Source: Apus apus (lineage: Eukaryota > Chordata > Aves > Apodiformes > Apodidae). From it: 64,000 nt of DNA. Position 1 is the first letter of the stretch. The number at the start of each line of letters is the position of its first letter. The notes under the pieces were generated by a model. It ran no database searches and was not told where the DNA came from. It saw only the letters and a program-made list of their open reading frames with translations. The position numbers were made by a program, and so were the translations under genes. Positions 22,402-50,900 of the stretch are shown piece by piece. The stretch is from contig NC_067284.1 in NCBI RefSeq assembly GCF_020740795.1, positions 96,091,440 to 96,155,439 on the forward strand, read 5' to 3'.

Positions 22402-25354
22402 ATCAGTAAACAAATAATGCCTTTATCAAGAGCATCTTAAGGCATTCAAACATTTTACTACGACATTGACCCAGTCTATTATCTTTTTGCTTTGGCTGAG
22501 TTAAAGCAAACAGATTAAAGGTCTTATATGAAACATCAAACACATCTGAAACCAAAGCCTAATAGTATCTGGGGTGACAGCAGCATCATCTAAGAACCCA
22601 CCCACTGCACTGCCTATTAGCTGAATAATATTAAAAGGAGTCTAAATAAATCATTCCCACTCACAGCTTTGCAACAGCAGAAGATATATCAGTCTCAAAG
22701 AGACTTTCTAGCCATATATTCTATAGATTCTATTACAAACCAAGGATAGAAAAGATACAGCAAGAGGGCCTGCCCTAGGATAGAATGCCACTGAATATCA
22801 AATAGTATTTACAGTACAGTTATGGGATTATAGAACATTTTATAAATACAATTGATATGTGTACAAGGGCACATAAAAGAGAAATTTATTTTCTTGCTTT
22901 ACAAAGAGAAAGTAACCTTAACTTAAACTTACTGCAGAGTTCCACAGCCGCTGGTTAGGAGCCTCTCTTCTCAACTGCCTGTACAAACCAATCCCCATCA
23001 CAAGCCACCAGTGAAACACCCATGTTTTAAGCAGCAGCTATGAAGAATCTCAATAGACTCTGAATCTATGTATGAAACATGAAGTTTCCAAACATGGGTA
23101 AGGCAGAGCAAGTTGGAGAGTTGTGACAACATTCCCCTGTTAACTTTCTCAGAGAACTTGGACTGTAACACATGCCATTTTTGCAAGGCAATATATAATA
23201 CTGCAGCAAAGAGGTGGCAAAATTAATACAAGGTACATTACAACTTCTAACACAAGATAACAGAAAATGCCAGAAGCATCTACCCAATTCTCAAGATGTG
23301 AGCTCTTCTATATTTGTTTAAAATGGTAATATTTAATATTTAGTTACTTGCACATGTCCTTAAAATACAATAATTTCCTTTAATAAAAGCAACTGGTGTT
23401 GCTTGTACAGAAACATGGTGCCTTTACAAACTCTTTTTTTAACAGACTGGCTAAAGACCAGCTACAGCATTAAACACGAACATAATACAATGCAGGCAGA
23501 GGAGAAATATATTCAGATAAAAAGGCAATTTTAACGTCAATTTAATGAAGGACTGACATTATTTTCTCTGCACACTTCACAAATGGTAAGGTAGGCTTGA
23601 TTAAATTACCTTCAACAAGTAATATATTATACTTTACTCCAAGACAAGTAAACCAGTTTTACTGGGATACTCACTATGAAGGAGGATGATTTTTAAAGGT
23701 TTATTTACATGGAAATATTTTACATAATATATAAAATGGAGTAGTAATACACTGCAGCCATTTTATAATATATAAGCTAAATGAAATGAATCTTTTAAAC
23801 TACTCTATTTCAACAGCTGTGGAACAAGCAGACAGAACATGACTTGTTTTATTAAGCTAAAAACCCATTTTCATTATAACTGCTTGAGAAAATAAAGCAA
23901 TTTTTCATAACCTTCTTTACCACAACAATCACTTCGCAGTTTAGGGGTGAACTTCCACAAATGTTTTCTCCTCTGACAAAGTCTAAGACATTTCCCCACT
24001 ACCAACCCTCTTCAGTGCAGTTCACTCCTTCCTCAGTTATACCAACACAAGTAACTTTTTGGACCATACTAGAAACTGGATCACTCAAAATGAACATGCT
24101 TCCAAGAAACCTCTAAAAGCTGAACACCACCAAGCAATTTCTTCACAGACAGTATTCAGCACAGTGCTACAGAGAGTGGCACTGGCACAAAGGGAGACAC
24201 TGAACTGGAGCACAGAAAGGGATCGAATGGCCAGAAGTGCACAAGAATTTCTTAAACCAGCTTGATAGGAAAACTAAGCTAGTACTTGGTGTTTGCTGAG
24301 AGAACAGCTAACAAACACCAATTTCATGATGGTTAGACAATCACAATGCCAGTGCAATGGCACAAATAATAATTTAAAAAAGCAGTAACGCTTACAGGCA
24401 CTTTATTAATTATCCATTGGAATTCAATTCCAAGGAGGAAATGTTTTAAAAGACATGAAGTTTACTAAAAATAGTGCATTTTCTTTACCATTGTGTTAGC
24501 TTCAGAAGAAAGGAGGGGAGAGGAACCATAATTTTTTCTGCCTCTCACCTGTATCTCTTGGTGCTGCCTCAGGGAAGCTGCTCAGAGGGCTGCCCCTCTC
24601 CCTGCTCCCAGTAACCTTGACAAGCTCAGCACCCTTCCACCATGAGACCAAGGGGATGCCTGCTCACCTGCTGTGGGAAATTATGAACAGTCATACAGAA
24701 GGCAGCAGGTACAGTCCTAAGTTCTTAATTCTGTTCTGCATATGGCTGTGAAAGACAGACCACTGAAACTGTACTGATGGCTCAGATGGACTGGTGTATG
24801 ACATTTCTCAGTCAGTGTAATTAGGAGGAAAACTGTTAAAGCCAAGTGAAACTGGTCTCCATAGTAACAGTCTCAAAAGCCATAATTTACAATATTTTCC
24901 CATTACTATCTCAAACATATAATAAACTATTACAATTTATTTTTCAAACTAAAAATTCCAACTAAAGCAGAACTGTACACACTTTACAGTTTGAAGTCAG
25001 AAAATTAAACTAGATTTCACAAGGTGTTTTTCCTAAAGATCTTTTCCTCTCATAACTAAGGAGAATTGACTGACAGGAGACAATTAAGTTGTTTCTGAGT
25101 GCACAGTCCTTCCTGCACTGAGAGTACCAGTCACATGCTACAGCATTACTAATGTCAAATCCAATTATTTAATAAAATGCTAGTTCTCATGCTTTATCAC
25201 TTTACAATCATAAAGACTGATACTTTCTTGTTCCAAAGTTGAGAACTATACTACTACCACAGCAGCTGGAAACACCTCACCAGATAGATGGCTCAGTTTT
25301 TCAACACTGTGAAGAATTCGGCTAAATACAGTGTGAAGGGAGAGGTACAGCAGC

Positions 25355-25389
25355 CTTTTGTTTTTTGTTGTTTTGTTGTTTTTTTTTTA
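25355..25389. repeat. T-rich (TTTTG)n-like run
   Basis: Low-complexity run of T interrupted by G. On the minus strand, in the likely LATS1 3' UTR, it reads as an A/C-rich stretch. Confidence 0.6.
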
Positions 25390-25909
25390 ACTCTCCCTCT
25401 TCAGAAATGTATCAGAGAGCTTTACTAGTGTAAAGCAGGTTTTCTGTTTGGTCAACACAAGCAAGCACTGTCATTAACATTTTCGAAGCAGAGATTTGTT
25501 TTCTAAAATTATTCAGTATATAGATACCAAACATCACATTAGGGAAAGAAAAAAAAAAAAATAATAAAAATCACTATCTCCTATTTTGAGTACTTAGAGT
25601 ACAGAGAGCCAACAACAAAATTCAAGTGATACTTTTTTTCACCTAAGATCAAATTTCTTCTAAATTAAACAATTAACAACACTGGAATAAATTAATATCT
25701 GAAAAGGATTTCCTTGTATTCTGGGGAAACAAAATGTACAGAGAGGGAAACAGAAGACAATTTTCTTAGTGTTTAAAAAAAAAATCATACATGTATTCAC
25801 CCTGGCAATCTTCTCTCAATTCTCTGAAGAGGCTTTTGAAAAATTGCAGCTGCAAAATAAGTTTATTTAGTTTTTAAAGTTTATTTAGTTTTTAACCTTT
25901 ATTCCTCTA

Positions 25910-40974
<15,065 letters not shown>

Positions 40975-40978
<4 letters not shown>

Positions 40979-40986
40979 GAAAACAT
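40975..40986 (-). promoter_or_regulatory. LATS1: Minimal upstream ORF overlapping the LATS1 start
   Basis: On the minus strand ATG TTT TCA TGA begins at 40986. Its stop TGA (40977-40975) overlaps the LATS1 ATG (40978-40976) in the sequence ATGA. This termination-reinitiation arrangement could tune LATS1 translation. It is the only ATG I see in this exon's 5' UTR. The function is inferred. Confidence 0.6.
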
Positions 40987-41136
40987 GTATATATGCAACC
41001 TCCACTAAGGACTCGCACACACCAAAATTCAAGGAAGACCGGCTGGTAGTTTCAGAACTTGTGAAAGCAGTCGTTCCTCACTATGAAACCGTGGTTCCTG
41101 TAGTGCTGGAGTTTATCACAACACAAAATTGCTGTC

Positions 41137-44100
41137 CTGTTAACAAAATAAAAAAATCCTGTTATATGTACAGCAGTGAAAAAGTTCACAATGTAGCATT
41201 GGTGGCAGTGAAACATTCATATGCAGCACTGCCATCACAGTTACTAAAAGCATGCTAAGCAACTTCTTCAGGCAGTCTTTACTCAACCTAATCTACAAAC
41301 CCTGTTGGGTTTCTAACAGTCCATTAAAAAAAAAATGGTTTAGGTGCCTAAAGTCCAAACTGTCCCGAATTGCAAGGATGTGGAGAGAGTAAATAAGGAC
41401 TCACTGTGGTGGACAAAGCTTTCAAGAGCAGATATGAATTGCTGCGTGTGCTGCCCCATCACTGGTTCTCTGCCTTCACTCTCTGCAGGGTTCTGACTCT
41501 ACTCATCACCTATGATCTCTCCATCAACACTTTCAAAGCTGAAGATACCAAGCCTACTATCTAGTTAGCTCAGATTTGGACCAAATACCCCCACTGTTCA
41601 ACAATCATGAACACGCTTCACAAATAGATGGAAGTGAGAAGCAAAAAATACACCAGTGAGAGTAAGTAATTATCATTATTTTATCCATTCGTTAGCAGTC
41701 ATATATGTAAAAAGTTAACACTTGCCTAGCTCATCACATGCAACTTGGATTTCTTGTACCATCTGCCATTTAAGCCTATTTAAGAATTCAATTTTCTAAG
41801 TCTGTCACAGTCCCGTCACTTGAGTCTCCTTGAACAAGTCCTCACCAATAGTTAAGTAATTTTAAAATTTATTTTATGTAAGGGAAGATGAGAGCAGAGG
41901 GAAAAAGCAAAGAAAATTTCATCAAGCCTTTTTACTGTAAAATTGTTTAACAACTCAAGCATCAAATTCACTGAGAGCATAGCTGTGACATTTGTAAGAG
42001 AAACAGAACTTTCTGCCAAAACCAAATAAATAACGCTTGCATTTTGAAGATGCTGAGTCATCAGGGAGAGAACCCTGTGTCTGCAAAGAAATCAAATCTC
42101 TGCATTCATGCTGTGCACTAGTTAGTACTGTAACTACTGTGGCATGGGAAAGGATGGAGCAACTAAGGTGAAACACTGAGTAAGTTGTTACAGAGCATTT
42201 ACTGCTTTAGAGTATCATGAAATAAAACTTCTACCATCTCTTCCGCTACACAGAGGAAGACCAATTAATAAGATAGAACAAGATAAAAAAATGACATATT
42301 TTAGCACTGTCTTCTTCACAGGAAACTGAATAACAGTAAAGCTCAATTCACACTGTTCTTTACTATAACACAGTGTCTAACACTAGTAGTACTATAACAT
42401 TCTTATTTTCTTGCTTCTGTTTCTTAAAGCATTAAAAATTTGTATTCCTAGTCTGGAGGATTATTCTTCAGAATACAGATGTCTGCAAGCATCTTGTGTC
42501 TCTTAAAGGACTAGTGCTGTAGGTATTTCTCAGACATTAATTAAACAGATGTCTAAGTTTTACACAATCCACACTGAAGTCACTCTTTCTTCCTCCAGGT
42601 TTCACTTCCACAGTGTTTGCCCCATCATAAACAAATTAGTGATTCATTGATTGACAAAGAATATGACAAGAAGTTAATAGGAAAAAGAACCCTCTAATAC
42701 ACATGGAAATTATATTAATTAAATACATATGCTACCTATACAGGAATAAAACCTGAAAGCTTTAAGTAATACATAAATAAGGACTGTGAAAAAAAGCACA
42801 AGGGACACCCACTTAATACCATTCTCCTTGGACAACCACTTAAATAAAATTATTTCTCTAATGGAACTGTCTAAATCGTAGGTGCTATAACTGCACCCAC
42901 AAGTTTTCTTTGCCTTGTGATAGGCTTGAAACCCTAAACAAATGTATGCAGTCTGGTAGCATACAATTCTTCAGTGCTTACTGAGTAAGCAAAAGATCAG
43001 ACATGTAAGCGAATTTTAGTAATAAACAGTGAAGTTTTGCTCAAAGTATTACAAAATCTAGATTCAGCAAAAAGTACATAATGAGTACAATTAAAATGTA
43101 ATTTAATTCTCACCATTTAAAATATAATTTTCAAAACATGCTATATTTAAGAGCACATTGAAAATACTTTGTAAAAAAAACTTTTTCCAAGGTAAAGGGA
43201 ACAACTACATTTAGACCATTTTGCTAGAACTTAGCTTTGCTGTGGAATTTCCTTTTCTTTCCAAGAGACCTGCTTCAAAGAACTTGTGTTGGATACCCAA
43301 GTGTAAGGATATATTCTAAAAACACTTGAGAGAATCACCACCTCCAGAAAAGTGAAACCCGTAGCATAAACTCATCCCAAACCATAGGGCAAGGCAATTT
43401 TAGAGGTTTAGTAATCTAGATTAGTTGCTCAAATTAAGTCAAAATTTTAAGCAATGACTAGTTCACCATTGGCAGGGTAATCCAGATAAAACAGTTGGTA
43501 TTGATTTGTGTCACACAAATAACAATGAGGGAAAAAAAGAAATGTCAATGCACAAGTTACTCCTTTTCACAAGTCTCAAAAGGCCTGAAATTCAGGAGAA
43601 TACAGTTGGGTTGCACCTATGCTTTTCGCCATAACTTCATCTGGTATTTCAATATTCACTTTATGGTTACACCACAGGTACCTGAGATACATAAAAGAAA
43701 GACCCCTCAGAGAAATCAAGGTTGAACAGGACACTTAAATGATAAATGCAGACTTAGGATCTATTGCCTGGGAGGGGGCAATCAGCTTGTGCTCCTATTT
43801 CTTTAGATGCAAAACTGAGAATTGTATTTCTTTCTAAAGTACTCTAAGAACTTTAAGATAAGGGATACTTCTAAGTGTTTGACAGCTATTGTTTTGCTGG
43901 CAACTGCAGCATAACAAAATATGGACTAGCAGTCTTGGGAAATAAAGCTCCATTTTCACATATGTTTTTAGCAGAAGCAGTCTTTGCAGTGTAAACCAGC
44001 CAGTCTACTTATCTCCCATCACCTAACTAGCACCTTGTTTGCAAGGCCACACAGAGTAAATCAAGTGTTCCTATGTGATGTACTCTAGGTGACCTTGCTC

Positions 44101-45300
44101 TGGCAGGGGGGGTTGGACTAGATGATCTTTCGAGGTCCCTTCCAACCCCTAGGATTCTATGATTCTATGATTCTATGAAGCTGAGGAACCTACCCAGACA
44201 AACAGTAATTTATTATTTTTTTTTAGTGGGTTGTTTCTTTTGACAGCAGTGTTGTGTAACAGCAGCTTGATGTGTATCTGAAACTAGTCTTAATTGTTCG
44301 GAAACCAAATTAAATTGGTCCTCCCGTTCAATGAAGTACAAGAAAGCAAGTATTACCATTTACTACAGTTCACCTTGCTTTACGCAGGAGCCTCAAAATT
44401 CAGAAGTCACCTTTTACAGACATTTGCACACATTTTAAAGCAATACAGTGTTGACTGCTCAGTAAGAAACCTATCATAATTTTGTACTTCCATCTGGCAA
44501 ACACTAACTGTATCCAAGGGAACTGATGTCTATTCCCCCTTGCAGTTTTGAGTCATTAAATGTAAAATGATAGATCTATGTTAACACAGCTGTTCCCACT
44601 GTTGAAGTTCACCATTTCCCAAAAGAACTTAAAAAAATTAGCTTTTAATTTATTTTCAAAATATGGGGATAAAGCACTTCCCTCTACAGGTCAAATGAAG
44701 GAAAAAAACCTACTTGCCTTTTTACGGTATAATCATGAAAGACTGAACTTTAAAATAGGTACTTGAATTAAAATACAGAATGTTTCCATAAAACTACCAA
44801 TGACTTCCAAGTTTTTCCAGTGAAAAAATAATACACAGCTTTGTAATATATCTGTAACATTTCTAATCTCCAAAGTTTTGAACCTACTTTTAAATATTCG
44901 CATTTCCAATAAAGTACTGAACACCATATATTAATCTACTTTGTTTCCTTCTTCATGAACCTACTTAATAACTCATTCTATACATAATCACAAGATCTTA
45001 TTGTTAGGGGAAAAAAAAAAAACACTATCAAGAATTTGGGAGACATAAAGTTAAGTTTGTAGGGGCTTGGTTCAAACCAACAAAAGGAAGCTGTTCGTTA
45101 GATAAGAAGTCATTGAGCCATAAAGCCATTTGCCAAAGGATGCATTTCCAATGCTAGAAGTTTCCATAGGATGTGGAGAAAACCAGACCCTGAAAATAGC
45201 AAATACGACAACATAGAGTCAGGGAAGACTGAACTGGACATGACCAGAGGCCAGCTGAACACGGGGGACATTGTGCATTCATTCACTCTGCTGGTTTCCA
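41137..45300 (-). other. LATS1: LATS1 intron 1 (approximate right end)
   Basis: AT-rich DNA between the start-codon exon and the CpG island. It contains one CR1 3' fragment at about 44064-44178. The exact first-exon donor was not determined, so the right limit is approximate. Confidence 0.5.
44064..44178 (+). repeat. CR1 LINE, short 3' end fragment with (ATTCTATG)n tail
   Basis: About 115 bases beginning 'gttcctatgtgatgtactct' and ending in three copies of the 8-base unit attctatg. It matches the subfamily of the copies at 1-248 and 19488-21032. Antisense to LATS1, within its first intron. The clean tail suggests a comparatively young insertion. Confidence 0.92.
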
Positions 45301-45399
45301 TTCCTAGGCTCTGCTATCTCCTTCAACAGGTCACAGCTCCTGTTAAGCACACACGCATTCTGTTACCCGCGGCAGAGGCATTAGCTATTCCAAGGGCAC

Positions 45400-46400
45400 T
45401 TCACAGTGATCTTCACGGCTACCAGCAGGACAGCCACCGAAGACCAAAGTGTAGGCTGTGCTGGCACCTTCGGGCCCAAGGGAATTCCCACGGCACAGCG
45501 GGACCCGGCGTTCCAAGGCACGCTCGGAGCAGGAGGCTTCCAGCGCCGGCCACGAGCAGCCACGGGTGCTCCGCCCCCGTCCCCGGGCACGGCGGCACCT
45601 GCGCTCCCGCCGGCCGCCCAGCCCAGCCCGCCACCCCGGCCGGCCGGGACCCGCGCTGCTCTCCCCGCACCCCCGCTCCTCCCGGCGCGGGCAGGGGGGC
45701 CGAGCGCGGCCGAGCACCGGGCGGGACCCCCGCCACCCGCACACGGGCCCAGCCGGCCCCGCCGCCCCTGCAGAGACGTGCCCCGGCGAGCGAGAAGCAG
45801 CGGTTCCCCCTCCCGCGAGGACGAGAGCCCGTGACGCCCCCGCAGGCCGTGCCCGGAGCGCCGGTCACCGCCGCCTCGCCCGCACGCCCCGGACCCGCGG
45901 CCGCCCCTCAGACCCACCGCGGCACGGCGAGACCGACCTGCGGCTGGAGGGCGGCAGCGGCGCCCCGGGCGTGGGCGCACGGAGCTCGGCCCCGCCCGCG
46001 CGGCCACGGCCGCCGCGGCCCTTCGCGATCCCGGCAGCGGCTCCTCGGCCCCTCCCCCAGCGCCCGCCGCCGCCGCCACGGGCCTCTCAGCGCGGCGCCG
46101 CCATTTTGTCGGTGTCTCCGCCGCGGAGGGCTTCCCGGATATGGGCACTCCCGGCCTGCCTTGCGCGGCGGGCGCTCCCCCCGCAGCCCCGGCTCCCGCC
46201 CCCGCCCCCGCCGGCGGGGAGGGAGGGAGGGAGGCGGGGAAGGAGGCGGGCGGGCCGCCCCCGCCTCGGGCTCCGTGCAGGGGCAGGGCCCCGCGGGAGA
46301 GCCCCCCAGCCACCGCCCCGCCGCTGCCGGGGTGGAAGCATCGCTTTTCTCTGCCGCGGCAGCAGCGGGGTGGAGGGGTAATTACCGATTTTCTAACGGG
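45400..46400 (-). promoter_or_regulatory. LATS1: LATS1 CpG-island promoter and non-coding first exon region
   Basis: One kilobase of very high GC and CpG density between LATS1 intron 1 and the NUP43 3' end. On the minus strand at 46097-46107 AAAATGGCGGC matches the YY1 core that often sits at or just after housekeeping transcription starts. No TATA box. Several possible donors exist in the island (for example CCGCAG followed by GTCGGT near 45938), and I cannot choose the exon 1 boundary. Long open frames on both strands here are GC artefacts. Confidence 0.65.
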
Positions 46401-46910
46401 AAAAAAAAGGGTTTGGAGCCTCCGTGCTCCCATTAACGCCTGAACGAAAGACTCGTTACGGAACAACATGCCTCAGTCGGCAGGAGGAAAACCCTCGGCC
46501 GTTTTGCTTTCCAGGCGGTGTTGCACTGCAAATCGGGAAGCAAAATCCAAGACGCAGCTCCCCGCCGTCCTGCGGGAAGGAAGGACAGCCCTGTCCCCAG
46601 CACACCATCCATCTCCTCCAGCCAGACACAGGAGACAGTCAGCTCAGGTAAGGCATTATCATCACAGGGGATCACGAAGGCTGTTCTAGTCGACGCGGGA
46701 GGACAGTGGCAAGGGGCTTTGATGGAAAATGCCTCGTAAAACCTTGTAACTTTAATCTGCTGCTGCTCGGAGCCTGAGGTTTCCCTTCCTCCTTCAGATT
46801 GTATCCCCAGGAACAGTCCAAATAACATATATTTACCTTTCAGCAAAGATGACGTCTACTATCTTTTGAACTAATTTAGTAAGTCAGACCAATATTCTTG
46901 AACAAAGCTT

Positions 46911-46916
46911 TTTATT
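46911..46916 (-). terminator. NUP43: Candidate NUP43 poly(A) signal
   Basis: AATAAA on the minus strand about 840 bases after the NUP43 stop codon, a plausible 3' UTR length. Other weaker A/T-rich hexamers exist between here and the stop. Confidence 0.5.
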
Positions 46917-47752
46917 AAAAAGATAAAGGGTCCTCTGCAACAGGAGGTAGGTACACACTAACATAAAATTTAACTTTCCAAAGATTGCAACAGACCAGAT
47001 TTGAAATTTTGGTGGTGACAAACACTATGTATTAAGTTCAGCAAGTCTTAGTCTCACACCTGAAAACACAGCCAACACATCTGTAAATTATGACCTCTTA
47101 AATATTAAAAAAATCCCACCTTTTCTACTGAGTTACCAGCATATTATCATGATCAAATTTCAGTATTTAGCATCCATGATGAAGCTGTAAGTAATCCAAA
47201 ATAATGATATCAAAATGCTAAGATTCTTATAGAACCTTCCACATTTCACAGGCTTTAACAGTCTTCCTTTACAATTCTCATGAATTAAGATAAAAAGTTA
47301 TGTCCCCATAATATATAAAAAACTCAGATTAAAAAAACCCATCTCAGGGGACAGAAAGAATTCCAAGGAACCCCACAGTCTGGCCTTAGAATTAATACCT
47401 GAAAAACATCTTTACTGAGGAAAGAACGATTGAAAGTTTACCTTTTCTTCACTTTGTTGGCACGTGTGTATTACAGACATCACTTTACAGCAATTATCTT
47501 GCCCAAGTGACTACCTTCCTGCTTACCAAAAAGACATCAGGGAAGAAATGAGTTACCCATCCTGGAGGATCAATAACAATTGACAGCTTTCAGAATCTGA
47601 GGTACCTTACATTTCTTCCGCAGTACCAGGGCCACACAACAGGCCTCTCCCTCACCCACTGATAACAAACTCATGAGTATCATAAATAAAAAACCTGACA
47701 TTTCCCAGTAATTCAAGGTGATCAGTACTATCAAAGAGATACTGGAGTCATC
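46917..47752 (-). other. NUP43: Probable NUP43 3' UTR
   Basis: AT-rich sequence from the NUP43 stop to the candidate poly(A) signal. No other gene recognised. Confidence 0.5.
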
Positions 47753-47967
47753 TCATGCAAAAAGTTGTCTGTTCACATAAATAGCCTCTGCATCAGTACC
47801 ATATACTAGGCATGGTCCTAAAACATCTAAACTATTCACAGACAAAGTCTGATTTGGAATTAAGTTGGTGATTTCCATGCGGTCTTTGGTAGGATCATTG
47901 CTTAGCCAGGCACTTACTACAGACTGGTTAATGGTATTGTGAGAAAAATAGGTAGTACTTCTTCCTC
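47753..47967 (-). CDS. NUP43: NUP43 coding exon 8 (last)
   Basis: Encodes GRSTTYFSHNTINQSVVSAW, LSNDPTKDRMEITNLIPNQT and LSVNSLDVLGPCLVYGTDAE, then AIYVNRQLFA and a TGA stop. It forms the last WD blade. It is a few residues shorter than human after the HNTIN segment. The acceptor is CTTTCTTTCAG. Confidence 0.95.
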
Positions 47968-50900
47968 CTGAAAGAAGGAAAGAGGGAAGAGTGTGAAGTT
48001 CCAATTGAGTTTATATATTCTTAGAATTTGAAGAAATGTAGTGGGTATAGGACAGACATCATGGGAATATCATTTTACATTTAAGTCAGTTTTCAGATTA
48101 GTTAACAGATGTTGTAATTTCTTTGGTAAGCGAAGGAAAAAGTAGCTTAAAAAAAAGATTTGAAGTGATTATAGAAAGCTGCTGCCAGCTCTGTCCTTGT
48201 TCAAGACAAAGTGGACAGCACAGCTATAAACCCATCTTGATGAACAGTGTAAGTATCTACAAGTTTTTCTAGCCAGAAACTAAAGCAAGGACAGACCTGA
48301 GAACAAAAGTCTAGTTACATGGCATCTGGCTATATTTGGGGCATCAGCTTTGCTTTAATAACACTTATTCCTACTGTCCCTTCTCCCTGGTTATTTGGCA
48401 GCAAGTGATATCTACCTGGACTTTGAATTTTTTTCACCTAACATTTTACATTCAAAGTGAAGTCTCACAGTTTGAGAACTATCATTCAACATAAAATTAA
48501 CAAGTGGCTGAAGTGGTGCTAAAAGGTTTGTATTTGATATACCTGAAAACATGAAGAGTACAACTTCAATTGCTAATCCTATTGTTCCCCTACACAGAGC
48601 TGAGCTTTGAACGGCAATTTTGAGGCCAAAGGTAGCAGATGATATCCAAAAGATTCCCCACTGTTTACAATCTGGTGGCAAGCAATTAAACAATCTTTGT
48701 GACTAGAATGTGAAAATAAGTGTTTATATTTATATTGTATATCTTTAATTCAAATCCTGCCACAGTATAAAGGGACCCAGTTTCATTCATTGGAAATTCC
48801 AATTATGACCTTGAATAGTAAATTCTTAATTCCACCATCCTATTAATGTATAAATTATTTTGTTACTACAAAATTTTGTGTATTTCCCTCAGAGATTCAG
48901 AAAGTAATGTGTCATTTAGGCTGCCTTCATGTCTTTATGCAGATCATTTTTAAGTGAACGTAATCTACCTCTGAAATACTAGATGTGGCCCCTTCACAGA
49001 CTGGGCAGAGTACAGCAGACTGAGGTAAAAAAAACCCAGACCACAAAAAACAAAACTATTTTGCTGAAGTGCCTATCAGGGCTTTCTAAGAAAAGAAACC
49101 AGCTTTTAGTTTTCTGTATTAGGATTGTGTTATTAATTGGGTCATGTGAGAACACTGACTTATGTTGCCAAATGACAAATTCAGTGCAGATTGACTTGAA
49201 ACATCCTTACCTTGATGAAGAAAAGATGGTTTTTCAGATACATCTGTGGAAGTGTCCCAGTGCCAAAGAGATCCATCTTCAGAACACGTAAATAAGTGAT
49301 CAGGGTTGGAGGGATGGAAATGAACTTCCCACACTGGAAGTATCAAGCCAAAACCAAAACCATTTCAGAACAATTATGAAGTACTTAGCTCAGTGCACTT
49401 TGACTAGTATGATATGGACATGTACTTACAAGAACTCAGGCCCCCACCAAAATCTTCCATTCTTAAGTGTGTGTGGGTCTGAGACAAAAACCCCACCCTT
49501 AGTTATTTACTGCAGTTTTCTCTCCTCTGGAGGGAAAATCAGTAAAACTTAACATCAAGCAGTATTTTTACTCTTTAAATATAATTGTGGCATCAAGTCA
49601 AGAAATTTTCAGCACAAAACGAATTGCTGTCTTGTTCATATAAAACTACCAGGAAAGCAAACTGTTTCAGCATTGTGTAGGCACCAAATGGATCTGTACT
49701 ATCTTCAGTTTCCCCTCCTTCCTCACATTTTCAAGTTTTTTAGTAACTATATTTTTGCTTTACTCTCTACCTGCACACCACAGCATCAATTTCTGTGACT
49801 ATTAAAATACCTACCCTTCTAGAAACACAGCCATTCTGATTAAATGAATGTAATGAGACATTAAAGAACCACTTACTTGTTCTAGCTTTAGTTTAGAGTT
49901 GGCTTTTAAGCTAAGAACAGTTTCATATACAGAAAAGGAACAAACTGAAGCCAACTGGATGACAACACAGGAAGTAGTAACTATGTAATCTTTTTCTATA
50001 GTAGCTACACCACCTAATTTTTTCCAGAATTTACACTTTTCCAAAATGCCACTTTCTTTTCCCCCTTCCATTTCAGACACTTACTTTCTGCTTCATGAGC
50101 GTTTAGCAGGGACACTGGCATAGTACCCTGCCTGATGTCCCATATACTCAGCATCCCATCCTGGCCCCCTGTGGCCACAATATGCTGCTGATTGGGATGC
50201 CTGTCCACACAGTGCAGTGGAACTCTGTCACCTGTCCTGCAAAGGAGACGGGAAAAACCCAAACAAACCAAACATAAGTTACTCATTCAGCTTCTGTTTT
50301 CTCCTTCTTAATCCCTAGGATCCTTGACGAACAAGGTAACTGTATCAACTGCAGCTTCAATCCCTGTAGCATCTGGCCACTACAGGCTTAAACCGTGTGA
50401 CATCTGCTGGAAATCAGAGGTATGGCAATAAGGTGAAGCTACAATTCGATGCGTGTCAGGGTCTATGTGCCCTACAGTTTACAGGCTGACACAGGGGCTC
50501 ACAGCTTTACAGGAGTGAGAAAACCCTGCATGCAGATAATACTCTAAGTATACCTACAATAGTAAGAAGATTACTCTGAAATTCACGTTACAGTTACAGT
50601 TTCAACATATACTAAGTGTTACAAAGGAAGACTGGGCATTAACAGAAGCAGGTATCTAAACCATAGCCTATTAACAATGGGAATTATTCTACAGACAACA
50701 GGATTTGAATGTAGCTCAGTTTGTTTTCTCATAATACATTTTAAGGCACAAAGTTATAACTCAAATACATTTCAAATGCCAGAAACTTTCTATCAGGCCT
50801 GTGGAGAAAAAGAGATGTGAAGTGTATTTAGTCAGCCATTCACCATTAAGCAGAGCCTGTTTTTGATTATTTAAATACCAAATAAGTTAAAAGCCTTTAA

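Larger units (their letters stand above)
21033..25909 (-). other. LATS1: AT-rich DNA containing the probable LATS1 3' UTR
   Basis: No coding gene or transposon recognised. The LATS1 stop codon ends at 25910, so its 3' UTR runs leftward into this block. Candidate AATAAA poly(A) signals on the minus strand are at 24402-24407, 23848-23853, 23700-23705 and 22885-22890. I cannot tell which is used. The human gene has a multi-kilobase 3' UTR, as I recall. An AT microsatellite lies at about 22340-22400 and a T/G-rich run at about 25355-25389. Confidence 0.5.

Noticed and set aside
40979-41032. N-terminal extension of LATS1 in frame above MKRSEK
   Set aside because: The frame is open, but the apparent first residue is a TTG codon. 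No in-frame ATG was found and human starts at MKRSEK.
45171-46469. Open frames up to 421 codons in the LATS1 CpG island
   Set aside because: Same base-composition artefact: both strands and several frames are open and there are no recognisable motifs.
48412-48693. 93-codon open frame in a NUP43 intron, minus strand
   Set aside because: It lies between correctly spliced NUP43 exons 7 and 8, has no homologue I recognise, and the frames of the flanking exons join perfectly without it.
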